DNA of 64,000 nucleotides from Blasia pusilla (Eukaryota; Marchantiophyta; Marchantiopsida; Blasiales). The stretch spans positions 9,920,001 to 9,984,000 of the forward strand of contig CM114271.1 of the NCBI GenBank assembly GCA_050084515.1, in the 5' to 3' direction. A program made the position numbers and the translations under genes. Of the stretch, positions 25,724-35,858 are shown in pieces. How positions within the stretch are numbered: the first letter of the stretch is position 1; every line of letters begins with the position of its first letter. The notes below the pieces were generated by a model, which saw only the letters and a program-made list of their open reading frames with translations, ran no database searches and was not told the DNA's origin.

Positions 25724-26960
25724 GTGATCGAGCGACGGCCAGTAGAGGTGGCGACCTTAGCAGCATTTAGCAGTGCCATCACTTGGCCTAGTGATTTGAT
25801 TGAGGGACATGTCCATGCAGAGGATACTCCCGTTCCTGACATTTCTATGGAGAGGAGTGTTATGGTAGTCGCATCATTCCGTGGAGGAGAGGTGCCATTG
25901 TGGGGCTCAATTGAGGAGCTTCGACGATTGGCAGATGAGCACCTACAGACCGCGTGGAGCGAGGCATTTGCACCGAAGCGTGATGGGTCTGAGGAACCCA
26001 AGGTAGCACGGAGTGCTACAATGATACCCTTGGATATCATACCCATTGTGTGGTGTATCTCGGAGGAAGGTATTCGAGTGTTAGATCTGCTTGGAGGGAT
26101 TAGCACCGGGTTAGCTGTTGTTTTGCAGGCAAGAGTGTGAGTGCAACAATACCTGTATGTGGAGAGTGATGATGTTGCGAGGCGTGTCTCACTACCACAT
26201 GTGGCGCAATTACGCCTACGTTTTCCCGACTTATTGTCTACATGTGCGGTGCAGGGGTACCAGAGTTCCCTACCGAGGGATATTTTGTTGTTGGGGGCGC
26301 AAGACTTAGAGCGGATAGGGACCATTGATTTGGTCATTGCCGGTTGGCCATGTTAGGGCCAATTGAGTGTTGGACGAGGCAACGGGTTGGATGACACTCC
26401 ATCCAGGTTTTTTTGGGAGATGTTGAGGGTCTTACGGCAGTTGCAAAAGCACGTGTCTCGTTCTCTAGCCTACATTCTGGAGAATGTGCCAATCTTAGGA
26501 CGACTCCAAGTCACGGATGGTGACGAGTGCTCATCAAGTGCGTGCATGGATTGGCCCAACAGTGTTCTTGGATGCGGCGAGTGTAGGTTCTAGAGCCCAT
26601 CGCCCCCGTCTATGGTGGACCAACTTGGTGCCCCATGCGGTGTTACGGAGGGCGTTTGCGAGAGTGGAGCACCCCTCCCATTTGTTAATGGATTCCATTC
26701 TGGATCCAGGTCGTTGATCATAGGCAGTGAGGCACGATGATCGACCACCATTGATTGTGGTCAACAGGGTAGGCAGGCCGCGGGCAGCCTTGCCCACGGT
26801 TGTGAGTTTTCCCGCTTCCTATGCATACAAGAAGGCCGATCCTCGCTTGGTTTGGGATGACTAGGTTCAGCATTTGGTGGAGCCCATCGCCGATGAGAGA
26901 GAGCGAGCGATGGGATTTCCCACATGAGTGACGGCAGTACCGTCAGTGTTTGAGGATCAC
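25724..26960 (+). pseudogene. C5-cytosine DNA methyltransferase domain (DNMT3-like) inside the gypsy polyprotein
   Basis: C5-methyltransferase motifs appear in the right order on the same strand as pol. Motif I is VLDLLGGISTGLAV (about 26075). Motif IV is AGWPC followed by a TAG at 26354. RFFWEMLRVLR comes next, then motif VI ILENVP (about 26480). In the next frame, motif VIII is VGSRAHRPRLWW (about 26585), and an ERERAMGFP motif lies near 26895. GISTGL, the RFFWE segment and the SRAHRPRLWW segment resemble DNMT3/DRM rather than MET1 or CMT enzymes. The domain sits between protease and reverse transcriptase, where Ty3 elements normally have nothing. Two or more stops and one frameshift disable it. 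Known: retrotransposons with captured DNMTs have been reported from dinoflagellates and charophyte algae. I infer capture of a host de novo methyltransferase by this family. Confidence 0.82.
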
Positions 26961-27358
26961 GACGCCACATCTTGGGTCAAGCGATGGACCTGAACTGCTT
27001 GACATGGATCCTCATCTTGGGAGTGGCTGAGCAACGCCGTATGAGATCGCAACAGGTCACAACGATTGCGTTGGTGAGCCCCATGCCTACCAAGACGGTG
27101 GAGGCAATGGTTGGGGGCGAGACCCGAGGAGATCTACACACCATGGGAGATCAGGAGAGACGCCCTTGGACTTCTTGGGATGTTTTGCAGGTACGCCAGG
27201 AGATGATAGCCACATCATCGGGAGTAGTTCCAAGCACTGCACGTGGAGGAGATCAGAGTTTGCGGTTGGCTGCAAGAGAGCGGCAAGATGTTGTTGTTTG
27301 AGACGGGGTTGCACCATAGCAACCACCGATACCCGCGTCGGAGAGTCCTATTGTAGTC

Positions 27359-28375
27359 ATGATGAAGACTTGGGAGCCAGATACAGGCCCTAAGTTGACA
27401 GGAGGAGAGCGGCGCCAGATATATAAGTTCCTCAGGAGTTATAGGAGTTGCTTTGCGTTTAGCATGGAGGATTTGGGTACGCTAAAGGGACCGAGGATCC
27501 GCATTGAGTTGTCGAGTGATACGCCAATCTTCCGACGACCCTATAGGTACATTGATATGGAGAGGACTCTGATTCAGAGTAGGAGCCAAGACTTGGTCAG
27601 AGCAGGATTAGTGGAGATGTCGTATGGGGAGTATGCATCTGCCACTGTCATGCTCGCCAAGAAGGATGTGCATGGCAACTGGACGGATAGGTGGATGTGT
27701 GGGCATTACCGACTTATCAATTGGTAGACAAAGTCCGATAGGTATGCCATGCCCATCCTTGAGGAGATCTTTGATACGATTGGTCACGCAAAGATCTTCA
27801 GTTCATTGGATTTGCGAGCCGGATGCCATCAACTGCCTATCAGATTGGAAGAGAGGCAGAAGACGGCATTTTGGGGCATCAATCCTCACAGGAAGGATTT
27901 TTTGTACCAATGGTGGTTCTTACCATTTGGATTAAAGAACGCCTCGACGCAGTTTTAGAGGGTCATGGATAGGATCTTGGTTGGTTTGGATTTTGTTAGG
28001 TGTTATATTGATGACATCATAGTCTTTAGCGCCATGGTTGAGGAGCATGAGGAACATCAAGAGGAGGTATTTCGACGATTGCAATTACATGGGCTGAATC
28101 TACATCTAGGCAAGTGCAAGTTCTTTTACGACCAGATTGAGTACTTGGGTCATACGATATACCCAGGGGGCCTTGGTGTTCAGCAAACGAAGGTACAGGC
28201 TATCTTAAGCATTCCACGCCCTGTAGATGTGAGCCGTATTCAAGCATTCATGGGATTGGCAAACTTCTATCGGCAGTACGTTAAAGGATTCATTTTGATT
28301 GCAAAGCCGCTAACCTTTCTAACCAAGGTGGATCACGAGTGGCACTGGGAGGATGAGCAAGAGCGAGCATTTTAG
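27359..28375 (+). pseudogene. Reverse transcriptase of gypsy family B
   Basis: Read from three frames in one register. The N-terminal LSSDTPIFRRPYRY region comes first, followed by the palm blocks with SSLDLRAGCHQL (about 27805), the TAFWGINPH block, and the catalytic YIDD box (about 28000), then YLGHTIYPGGLGV and the thumb FMGLANFYRQYVKGF. TAG stops at 27725, 27956 and 28373 stand where the family has glutamine. Apart from these the fold is complete, so decay is fairly recent. Confidence 0.9.
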
Positions 28376-28795
28376 TTGCTGAAGGAAAAGTTGACGTCCG
28401 CACCCATCTTGAGGAGACCGATTAGGGGGCATCCTTTCCAATTGCACATAGATTGGAGCATGTTGGGGCTTGGAGCGGTGCTCACCCAGCATGATGATGA
28501 GGGTAGAGATTTTGTGGTGGCTTACGCTAACCGCTCGAATAACACTGCACAGGCAAAGTACATCTCGTATGAGGGTGAGTGCTTGGTTGCAGTATGGGCT
28601 GTCGCGCATTTCAGGTGTTACTTATTCGGCAATCCCTTTACCATCATCACTGATCATCAACCATTGAAGTGGTTGATGGAGTTCGACAAGCATACACGGA
28701 AGCTTCCGATATGGGCTCTGTTGTTGCAGGAGTATGATTTTCACGTGGTACATAGACCTGTGACTCAACCAGGATGTAGATGGGTTGAGTGGTAA
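28376..28795 (+). pseudogene. RNase H of gypsy family B
   Basis: Open frame with the Ty3 RNase H pattern: HIDWSMLGLGAVLTQ (first catalytic Asp), YISYEGECLVAVWAV with the catalytic Glu, and FTIITDHQPLKWL with the second Asp. It follows the reverse transcriptase in the same register after one stop and degrades the RNA strand during reverse transcription. Confidence 0.88.
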
Positions 28796-29998
28796 CCCGT
28801 GCCCGAGTCAGCGAGATGCGACTAGAGCTCGATGGCATGGAGAGAGTGATGAGGAGTCAGTGCCAAGATGGCACGCGTTAGCCTATTTAGGCATGTTGGC
28901 TATGGAGAGCCAGAGTGTGGAGACTTCGATGGCGAGGTCTAGTGGAGAGTCCTTGAATCCCAAGGCCAATGAGGAGACGACAAGTGGCCGAGATATTCAT
29001 GATGATGGAGTAGTCTTGGAGTACCTTCGTACTGGCACTGTTGCAAGCACGGTGGGTGCTAGAGAGCGAGATCAGATCCTACAACGGGCCAGAAGATTTC
29101 GTTGGGAGGGGACACATGTTTTGAGGGTTTGGGAGGATGGTAGAGTATGCGTAGTGCCGCATCCTTCGCAGAGAGCACGACTAGTGCAGCATGCCCACGA
29201 GGAGTTGGGTCCCTTTGGGGTGAAGCAGACGTACAACTTGCTTCATATTGAGTTTTGGTGGCGAGGCATGCAGACTAACGTTCAACAGTTTGTTGCCAGG
29301 TGCATGGTGTGTGATCGGGTCCGAGCATCATTCAATGCTCCGACTCCACAGTTGCATCCATTATCAATCATGGGCTTAGGGTATAGATGGAGTTTGGATT
29401 TTGCAGGACCTTTGCCTTTGACGGAGCGTCACAGTCATTATGTGTTGGTGATGGTCGAGCACTTCTCTAGTGGATCGAGTTGGTTGCATTGCCTGACAAA
29501 GCGAGTGAGGGAGTAGCTTATGCCTTCCTTGACAGAGTGCTGAGTCATTATGGCACACCGGCTGAGGTGTTGATAAACTAGGGTATCGATTTTCGCGATG
29601 AGTTCCAGGCCTTGTGTGATCAGGCGCTAATCGACCACCGCACCACTTCGCGAGATCATCTCGAGGCGGATGGATTAGCGGAGAGAGTTGTGCAGACGGT
29701 GAAGAGGGGTTTACGTAAGTATGGCTTGCAGAGAGGTCACCTAGGAGATTGGGACCTCCAATTGCCGTGGTTGGCGATGGGATACATATGCAGCAAGCAG
29801 GCATCCTTAATGTCTTTTTCACTGTACTTACTACTTTATGGCCGAGAGCCAGATTTACCTGCAGCCATTCGTCGAGATACTGGTGAGGTGCTAGACCTCG
29901 ATGACCCAGATGTATGGATACGAGCATATTCTCAGAGGGCTGAGTTGTTTTGGAGAGTGATGCCTATGGCATTCGAGAACTTGGCGATTGCGTAACAT
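28785..29998 (+). pseudogene. Integrase of gypsy family B
   Basis: 28785-29516 holds the zinc domain (HAHEELGPFGVKQT...MVCDRVRA; the first half of the last Cys pair is not obvious) and the first core segment (WSLDFAGPLP with the first catalytic Asp; YVLVMVEHFS). A frameshift follows; then come the second block, where the usual TD-Q-G is IN-stop-G (TAG at 29579), and the third block EADGLAERVVQTVKRGL with the catalytic Glu (29665-29705). The second catalytic Asp is thus changed to Asn in this copy. Confidence 0.85.
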
Positions 29999-30433
29999 CG
30001 GGATACGTTGAGGTATGCAACTATTCGGGGAGGTGATTATCGACCTACTATCCGGAGGTTTCATCAGGGAGACTATGTTTACTTGCAGTAAATGGCACCC
30101 ACAACGTTGGATGTGACTTCTGGACACACCATCTTGAGAGTGCGTGAGGTTTTGCCATGCCGTGTTCTCTTATAAGAGGGACGCGATGGTATGGTTTGGA
30201 AGGACCATGTGCGTAACTGCGCGCTATATCGTCTTCCGAACATTGACGGTACAGTTGATCCGAGCTTAGCAATAGTTCTTGTAGGCTTACGGTGTATGTT
30301 GTGTGGTTCCGCCCGTGGTGCAACCACTATGCTAGTATGTGATGGGTTTTCGAGAGGATGGCATATGGCATGTTTGATGCCACATCTCACTAGGGTTCCT
30401 CAGAGACGATGGATGTGTCCCATATGTACATAG
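29999..30433 (+). pseudogene. C-terminal tail of the gypsy polyprotein with PHD finger
   Basis: After the integrase C-terminal domain (FHQGDYVYLQ) and a VREVLP block, the frame 30191-30433 ends in a PHD finger: CMLCGSARG, MLVCDGF, RGWHMACL, WMCPIC. Known: PHD fingers (C4-H-C3) read histone H3 tails, mostly K4 state. The fourth zinc ligand is Phe instead of Cys here. It takes the place that a chromodomain holds in chromoviruses, so a role in chromatin targeting of integration is likely by analogy. TAA stops at about 30090 and 30173. Confidence 0.8.
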
Positions 30434-30743
30434 AGTAGGTAGTTCTACATTCTCACTTGTGTCTGTGACATGGATGACAAGAAGGCGACTAACGATGGGG
30501 CCACATGAGCACCCGGCCTTCTTGCTCTTAGCGTCCGAGAGATGTATGTCATGGTAGGTAGGGATAGATGGCTATCTCGAGTTAGAGGGACCTAACCACC
30601 AGCTAGGGGGGCGATTGGAGATATTTTGGTACTTCTTGTCTCGTTGTTTGGATGCCATGAGTTACCATGGGATCGTGCGTATTTGTGTGTGTGTTCGGTG
30701 ACAGCGATGTATGTTGTGTAGCGATGTGTATGCGCATGACAAC
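30434..30743 (+). other. 3' non-coding region of gypsy family B
   Basis: No coding. The G run at about 30603-30611 (AGCTAGGGGGG) could be the polypurine tract, in which case the LTR would begin near 30615 (TTGGAGATATTTTGG, repeated at 32270). The alternative LTR start is the TGTCATG at 30744, by comparison with the 5' copy. Confidence 0.45.
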
Positions 30744-32269
30744 TGTCATGTCTTTTAGTATAGATCGGTGAGATCTAGTAGAGCGCCTTCGTGACTAGTG
30801 GAGGACATGCTCAGTAGGTCGAGGATGACCTGTTGAGGCCCCAGGAAACCTGAGAGAGCAGGTTTTCCCCTTCGTTTCGGCTCATTTGGAGCCATATTGA
30901 AGAACTTACTATTTTAGGTAATTTCCATTTTGAATATATGTTCAAATTTCTATTTTTGGTAAGTGGCCCTTGACCTCCTACATCAGGTCAAGAGCGAAGG
31001 AGGTGACTTGGGAGCATAGGTTACCATGAGAGAGTTTGGGAGAGGGGAGGGGTATACCTCAAGGTGTCGCGCCCCTACTCTCCTTGAATTTCAATCTTTA
31101 GTGTTGCGGAAGCGTACGTTTAGTAGGTCACGATCTCATCGCCGATCTCCACCCAAACACACACTCTCGTTAGTCGGGTCTGGGCCAACCAGCGTTCCAA
31201 CCCACCGAGTTCTCAACTCGGCGTCTCATCAAGCTCAACCTCCCTAAATTCCTAGTTTCCAAAACATGGCAAGTCCTTCAAGACTTGGAACAAACTTCCT
31301 GATTAGTCCAGGAACCTAAAATGGCACTTGCGCGCCTAGCGATCCCAACTGTTCAACGGAACTTGTGCGAGTTCCAAACTGAGACCCAATTAATTGAGTC
31401 GCAGGGTGAAATCCAAGAGTGATGTCTAAAATCGCCTCCGTAGACTGGGTTCAGGTTTCCAACCCAACCCCAAACTCTCGATCCGTTCCATGCCCTTGAG
31501 CCGCCCCATGGCGCCCAAAGTGGGGTTCGAGTTCCAAGCACTCTCGGAGACCTTCCCCCTTACTAGTACTTCTGGGGTTCTCCAATAACCCCCCCGCCCT
31601 TTGGAAAAGGAGGGTTGGGCCCTTCATTGTGGCCCTCAACCCGACTCTACTTACAGTCGTTTCCGGGTTGTTTCTCAGCCATTGCTTATGCGTTTGCAAA
31701 GATCTTTAGTGCGTTTGAACCATCTTTCCATAAGTCTTCCAACGCACCCTTGTTCAATCAAAACGCATCTTAGTGCTAAAAGTTATGGCCATAAATACAG
31801 TCAGAAACTCTCAAACGCTAGTGGCGTTCCAAATGCGGATTCTTCCTTTGGCAACCCACTTCCTAGACTCAACTCCTTGCAAGTCTTGTTCCGCGTTTGG
31901 TCTCAGTTTTTCAGTTGCAACCATAACATCTGAAATACGAAGCCTCGCTTGCGTCTCGTCTCTTGTCTCTTCTTCGAGACCACTCCAACACGCAAACCAT
32001 CTTAGCGTGAGCCCGCTAATATTCCGATGTTCCGCTTTGGCACTCGTTTGGTCATGAGGGTCGGGACACAAGGAGAGAGAGCTTGAGAGCTCATTCTCTC
32101 TTTGTTGAACCTCTTGGCATAAGGCGAAGGAGCTATGGTCCCTTGCCTTATGAGTGTAACCCAAGGCTCTCATTAGGAGAGTGGGTTTGGTTTGACATGA
32201 GAGAGAGAGTGCACACCTTTGAGAGCTATGGTGTGAGATTGTGTATAGAGAGATTGGATCTTACTTTAT
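30744..32269 (+). mobile_element. 3' LTR of gypsy family B, split by a solo LTR
   Basis: 30744-31064 plus 32069-32269 together match the 5' LTR at 21233-21750. The two halves are separated by a 1004-bp solo family-A LTR with a perfect CAAGG target duplication. Confidence 0.75.
31065..32068 (-). mobile_element. Solo LTR, family A, with CAAGG target duplication
   Basis: Full-length copy of the chromovirus LTR in reverse orientation (TGTCGCGCCC at the left end, GGGTCGGGACA at the right end), with no internal sequence. CAAGG at 31060-31064 is repeated at 32069-32073. The uninterrupted site is preserved in the paralogous LTR near 21550. Formed by recombination between the LTRs of a full insertion. 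Confidence 0.95.
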
Positions 32270-32561
32270 TGGAGATATTTTGGTACTTCTTGTCTTGTTG
32301 TTTGGATGCCATGAGATCGTGCGTGTTTGTGTGTGTGTTCATTGACAACGATGTATGTTGTGTAGCGATGTGTATGCGCACGGCATGGCCATTGACCCAC
32401 TACAGTAGGTAAAGAGCCAAGGAGGTGATCTGTAAGCATAGATTACCGTGGAGAGGGCTTGGGAGAGGGAAGGGGGTATACCTCCAAGAGAGAGAGCTTG
32501 AGAGTTCATTCTCTCTTTGTAAATCCATCAAATATCTCCATCAACAAGCTCTCCATAGTGT

Positions 32562-32590
<29 letters not shown>
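32270..32590 (+). repeat. Internally deleted family-B LTR copy
   Basis: Starts with the same TTGGAGATATTTTGG block as 30615, jumps over about 220 bp, and continues with the GAGCCAAGGAGGTGA and GAGAGAGAGCTTGAGAG blocks. Ends in a (CT)n run at about 32568-32595. Confidence 0.65.
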
Positions 32591-32597
<7 letters not shown>

Positions 32598-33045
32598 GTC
32601 AACCCAAACCCACTCTCCTAATGAGAGGCTTGGGTTACACATTCAAGGCAAGGAGGACCATGACTCCGCCGCCTCATGCCAAGAGGTTCAACAAAGAGAG
32701 AATGAGCTCTCAAGTTCTCTCTTGGAGGTATAATCCCTTCCCTCTCCCAAGCCCTCCCCATAGTAACCTGTGGTCACAGGTCACTTCCTTTGGTCTTGAC
32801 CTGTTGTAGCGGGTCAAGGGCCACTTCCCAAAGTATAAGTCAACTATACCAAAAATAGTAACTTGCCCAAATTAGTAAGTTTCTCAATATGACTCCAAAT
32901 GATCCGAAACGAAGGGAAAACCTGTTCTCTCATGTCATCTGTGGCTTTAGCAGGTCATCCTTGACCTCTTGAGGCTGTCCTCCAATATCTTTAAAGGTGC
33001 TTTACTAGATCTCGTCAATCTACTAGGATAGATCGACAAGATGCC
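32591..33045 (-). repeat. Inverted family-B LTR copy
   Basis: Reverse complement of the family-B LTR: the ACCCACTCTCCTAATGAGAG, GTCAAGGGCCACTTCC and GATCGACAAG landmarks appear in reverse order. It faces the preceding copy, making a large imperfect inverted repeat. Confidence 0.7.
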
Positions 33046-33240
33046 ACCGCCGCTGCTAGCAATTGTCGTCGACGCCGCCGCTATTGTTCAAGGTTGCGTT
33101 TAGTCACCGCTGCTAGCAATTGTCGTCGTCGCCGCCGCCGCTATTGTTCAAGGTTTCGTTTAGTCACCGCCGCTAGCAATTGTCGTCGTCGCCGCCGCCG
33201 TTGTTGTTAAAGGATGCATTTAGCCGCGAATGCCGTTCCA
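33046..33240. repeat. GCC-rich tandem repeat, about 63 bp x 3
   Basis: Three units, each with CTAGCAATTGTCGTCG and a GCCGCCGCC stretch followed by ATTGTTCAAGG. No coding sense. The following 33240-33371 is GC-rich with nothing recognised. Confidence 0.8.
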
Positions 33241-33376
33241 AGCCATGTTAATCGTCGCATCCACCGCCGTTGATCAAGGCCACGTCCAACCGTTGGCATC
33301 GTTTAGGGACACGATAGGCCACTGCCGCCGGATTGGGTTGAGTCTGTAAGCGTCGCCGCCACTTGTACACTCCCCA

Positions 33377-34386
33377 TGTCGCGCCCCTACTCTCCTTGAA
33401 CGTCAATCTTTAGTGTTGCGGAAGCGTACGTTTAGTAGGTCACGATGTCATCGCCGATCTGCACCCAAACACGCACTCTTGTTTGTCAGGTCTGGGCCAA
33501 CCAGCGTTCCAACCCACTGAGTTCTCAACTCGGCGTCTCATCAAGATCAACCTCCCTTAATTCCTAGTTTCCAAAACATGGCAAGTCCTTCAAGACTTGG
33601 AACAAACTTCCTGATTAGTCTAGGAACCTAAAACGGCACTTGCGCGCCTAGCGATCCCAAGTGTTCAATGGACCTCGTGGGAGTTCCAAACTGAGACCCA
33701 AGTAGTTGAGTCACGGGGTGAAATCCAAGAGGGATGTCTAAAATCGCCTCCGTAGACTTGGTTCAGGTTTTCCAACCCAACCCCAAACTCTCGATCCGTT
33801 CCATGCCCTTGAGCCGCCCCATGGCGCCCAAAGTGGGGTTCGAGTTCCAAGCACTCTTGGAGACCTTCCCCCTTACTAGTACTTCTGGGGTTCTCCAATA
33901 ACACCCCCCCCCCCCTCTTTGGAAAAGGAGGGTCGGGCCCTTCATTGTGGCCCTCAACCCGACTCTACTTACAATCATTTCCGGGTTGTTTCTCAACCGC
34001 TGCTTATGCGTTTGCAGAAATCTTTAGTGCGTTTGAACTATCTTTCCATAAGCCTTCCAACGCAACCTTGTTTAGTCCAAACGCATCTTGGTGCTAAAAG
34101 TTATGGCCACAAATACAGTCGGAACCTCTCAAACGCTAGTGGCGTTCCAAATCCGGATTCTTCCTTTGGCAACCCACTTTCCAGACTCAACTCCTTTAAA
34201 GTCTTATTTTGCGTTTGGTCCAGGTTTCTCGGTCGTGACCATAACATCTGAAACGTGAAGCCTCGCTCGCGTCTCGTCTCTTGTCTCTTCTTCGAGACCA
34301 CTCCAACGCGCAAACCATCTTAGCGTGAGCCTGCTAATGTTCCGATGTTCCGCTTTGGCACTCGTTTGGTCATGAGGGTCGCCACA
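33377..34386 (-). mobile_element. Solo LTR, family A, with CCCCA target duplication
   Basis: Second reverse-oriented full-length copy of the family-A LTR without internal region. CCCCA at 33372-33376 is repeated at 34387-34391. The right end reads GGTCGCCACA, one change from the other copies. Confidence 0.94.
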
Positions 34387-34429
34387 CCCCAACTCTGACA
34401 AGATGACCTTTTAATTCATGGAGTCCCAA

Positions 34430-34912
34430 TTCCTTTGCCACTTTGCTATGTCTTTAGATTGGAGCCGCTTGACGACGATCGAGTATCATGCCATGACGCT
34501 CGTAGCCGCAACGCGCCGTCAATTCGGCCGTCGATTGCCGCGCCGTGCCGCTCATGGCCGCTCCGCACAATATGGATCACGGAGTGGCACCATCATTGGG
34601 GAGCACAATGTGTGTTGCTATTGAAGAGGGTATGCCATTGAGTATCGCATCCCATTCCCGCGTACTGGGCTATTTATTCGGTGTCGCCAGTGGCGCACCG
34701 TACCATTGTTGTATCGTATATCGAGGAGATTTGAGCATCATTAGTACGAGAGGAGTAGGACTTGCTAATTGGAGGAGTTTGTCTTCACAACCAAGTTGGG
34801 ATCGAGGTTTGCAGTTGTTGAGGAGCGACATCGACATTGTTGTGAGGTTACCCATTTGGTCTTTTAACCCGCACGTGTGAGGGAATTCCCGGTATTGAGC
34901 AATTATGTGTAA
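34430..34912 (+). repeat. Leader fragment of a second family-B gypsy copy (part 1)
   Basis: Colinear with 22610-23040 of the first copy (CGTAGCCGCAACG, GCAGTTGTTGAGGAGCGACA landmarks). It continues at 35628-35831 after an inserted GC-rich element. Confidence 0.7.
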
Positions 34913-35627
34913 GGTTGCACATGGACATAGTCCGTGTTTGGGGACATGTCCATGTCCGTGGACTTATGTTTGTCATATGGACTGACATGTTCATGCGAGC
35001 TCGAGTACCGAGGGCCACAACCCAAGCCCTCCGGAAGCCCGCACTTGTTGCGTGGGCTGCAGCCCTAGGCGAGCTTGGTGCGGGCTCAAACCCGCAAAAT
35101 TTAATTCAAAAGATCATCTTTTGGTCAAGTGGACCAATTTTGTCCGGCGGACCAAATTTTTTGTCGCCCTCTAGCCCACACCCAATCAGCCCTGCTTGCC
35201 CCATGCCGCACTTGCCCGCCCGGAGCCCGCACCTGCCCGCCGAGAGCTCGTGCCTACTGCCTAGAGCTGGCGCCGGCCTGCCCAGAGCCCGCACCTACAG
35301 CTCCTTGCCCTAGCCCATGCCCAATCAGCCTTGAGCCCGCGCATGCATGTTCGCCTGGAGCCCGCGCCTGCTTTCTCGAAGCCGAGACTGGCCCGCCCTA
35401 GCTCGCGCATGCCCACCCTAGCTCGAGACAGCCCACCTTGAGCCTGCACTTGTCGGCACGCCCAATCAACTTGGAGCCTGCATCTGCCCGCATTGAGCCC
35501 GCCCTACGGGCCACGCAACATGTGCGGGCTCCGTGAGCCCGGGTCTAGGTGGCAAGCTCCGAGGTGGCCTTGGGTGCGGGCTCATCATGTCTGTCCCATG
35601 GACAGACTTGTCCGTTTCTGTACAAAC
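34913..35627. mobile_element. GC-rich non-autonomous TIR element
   Basis: Starts GGTTGCACATGGACATAGTC. A second member at 56471-57008 ends with the complementary GGACTTTGTCCATGTGCAAC, so the ends are terminal inverted repeats, with similarity running about 60 bp inward. The interior is made of degenerate CCCGC-rich short repeats. The right end here (about 35595-35627) is degraded. It interrupts the family-B leader, whose paralog at about 23040 is continuous. No transposase; superfamily unknown. Confidence 0.6.
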
Positions 35628-35831
35628 TTGGTTATTTGGGATATTGGGCTTCATGCATACGTTGAGAGCATCATGGATATATGGGCTTAGGGGACATAGA
35701 CCTATGTTGGATATCCAGAGTTCATGGTATATTCTATCGATGAGATGATATGACAGTAGTCGATTTTCCGCACCACGCTGCTTTTGGCACACACTACACA
35801 TCTTAATGAGAGGGAGTGTACATTGATTGCT
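35628..35831 (+). repeat. Leader fragment of the second family-B copy (part 2)
   Basis: Matches about 23045-23240 of the first copy (GATATTGGG, GATGAGATGATA, GCACCACGC landmarks). Ends with TTGATTGCT (35823-35831), which is echoed as TTGATTTCC at 47085 on the other side of the inserted transposon. Confidence 0.7.
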
Positions 35832-35858
35832 GGGGGGCTGGTATTCTGGCAGGAGAGA

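Noticed and set aside
35129-35449. Pro/Cys/Ala-rich frames, and those at 56476-56863
   Set aside because: Products of the CCCGC-rich repeats in the TIR elements; open on both strands because of composition.
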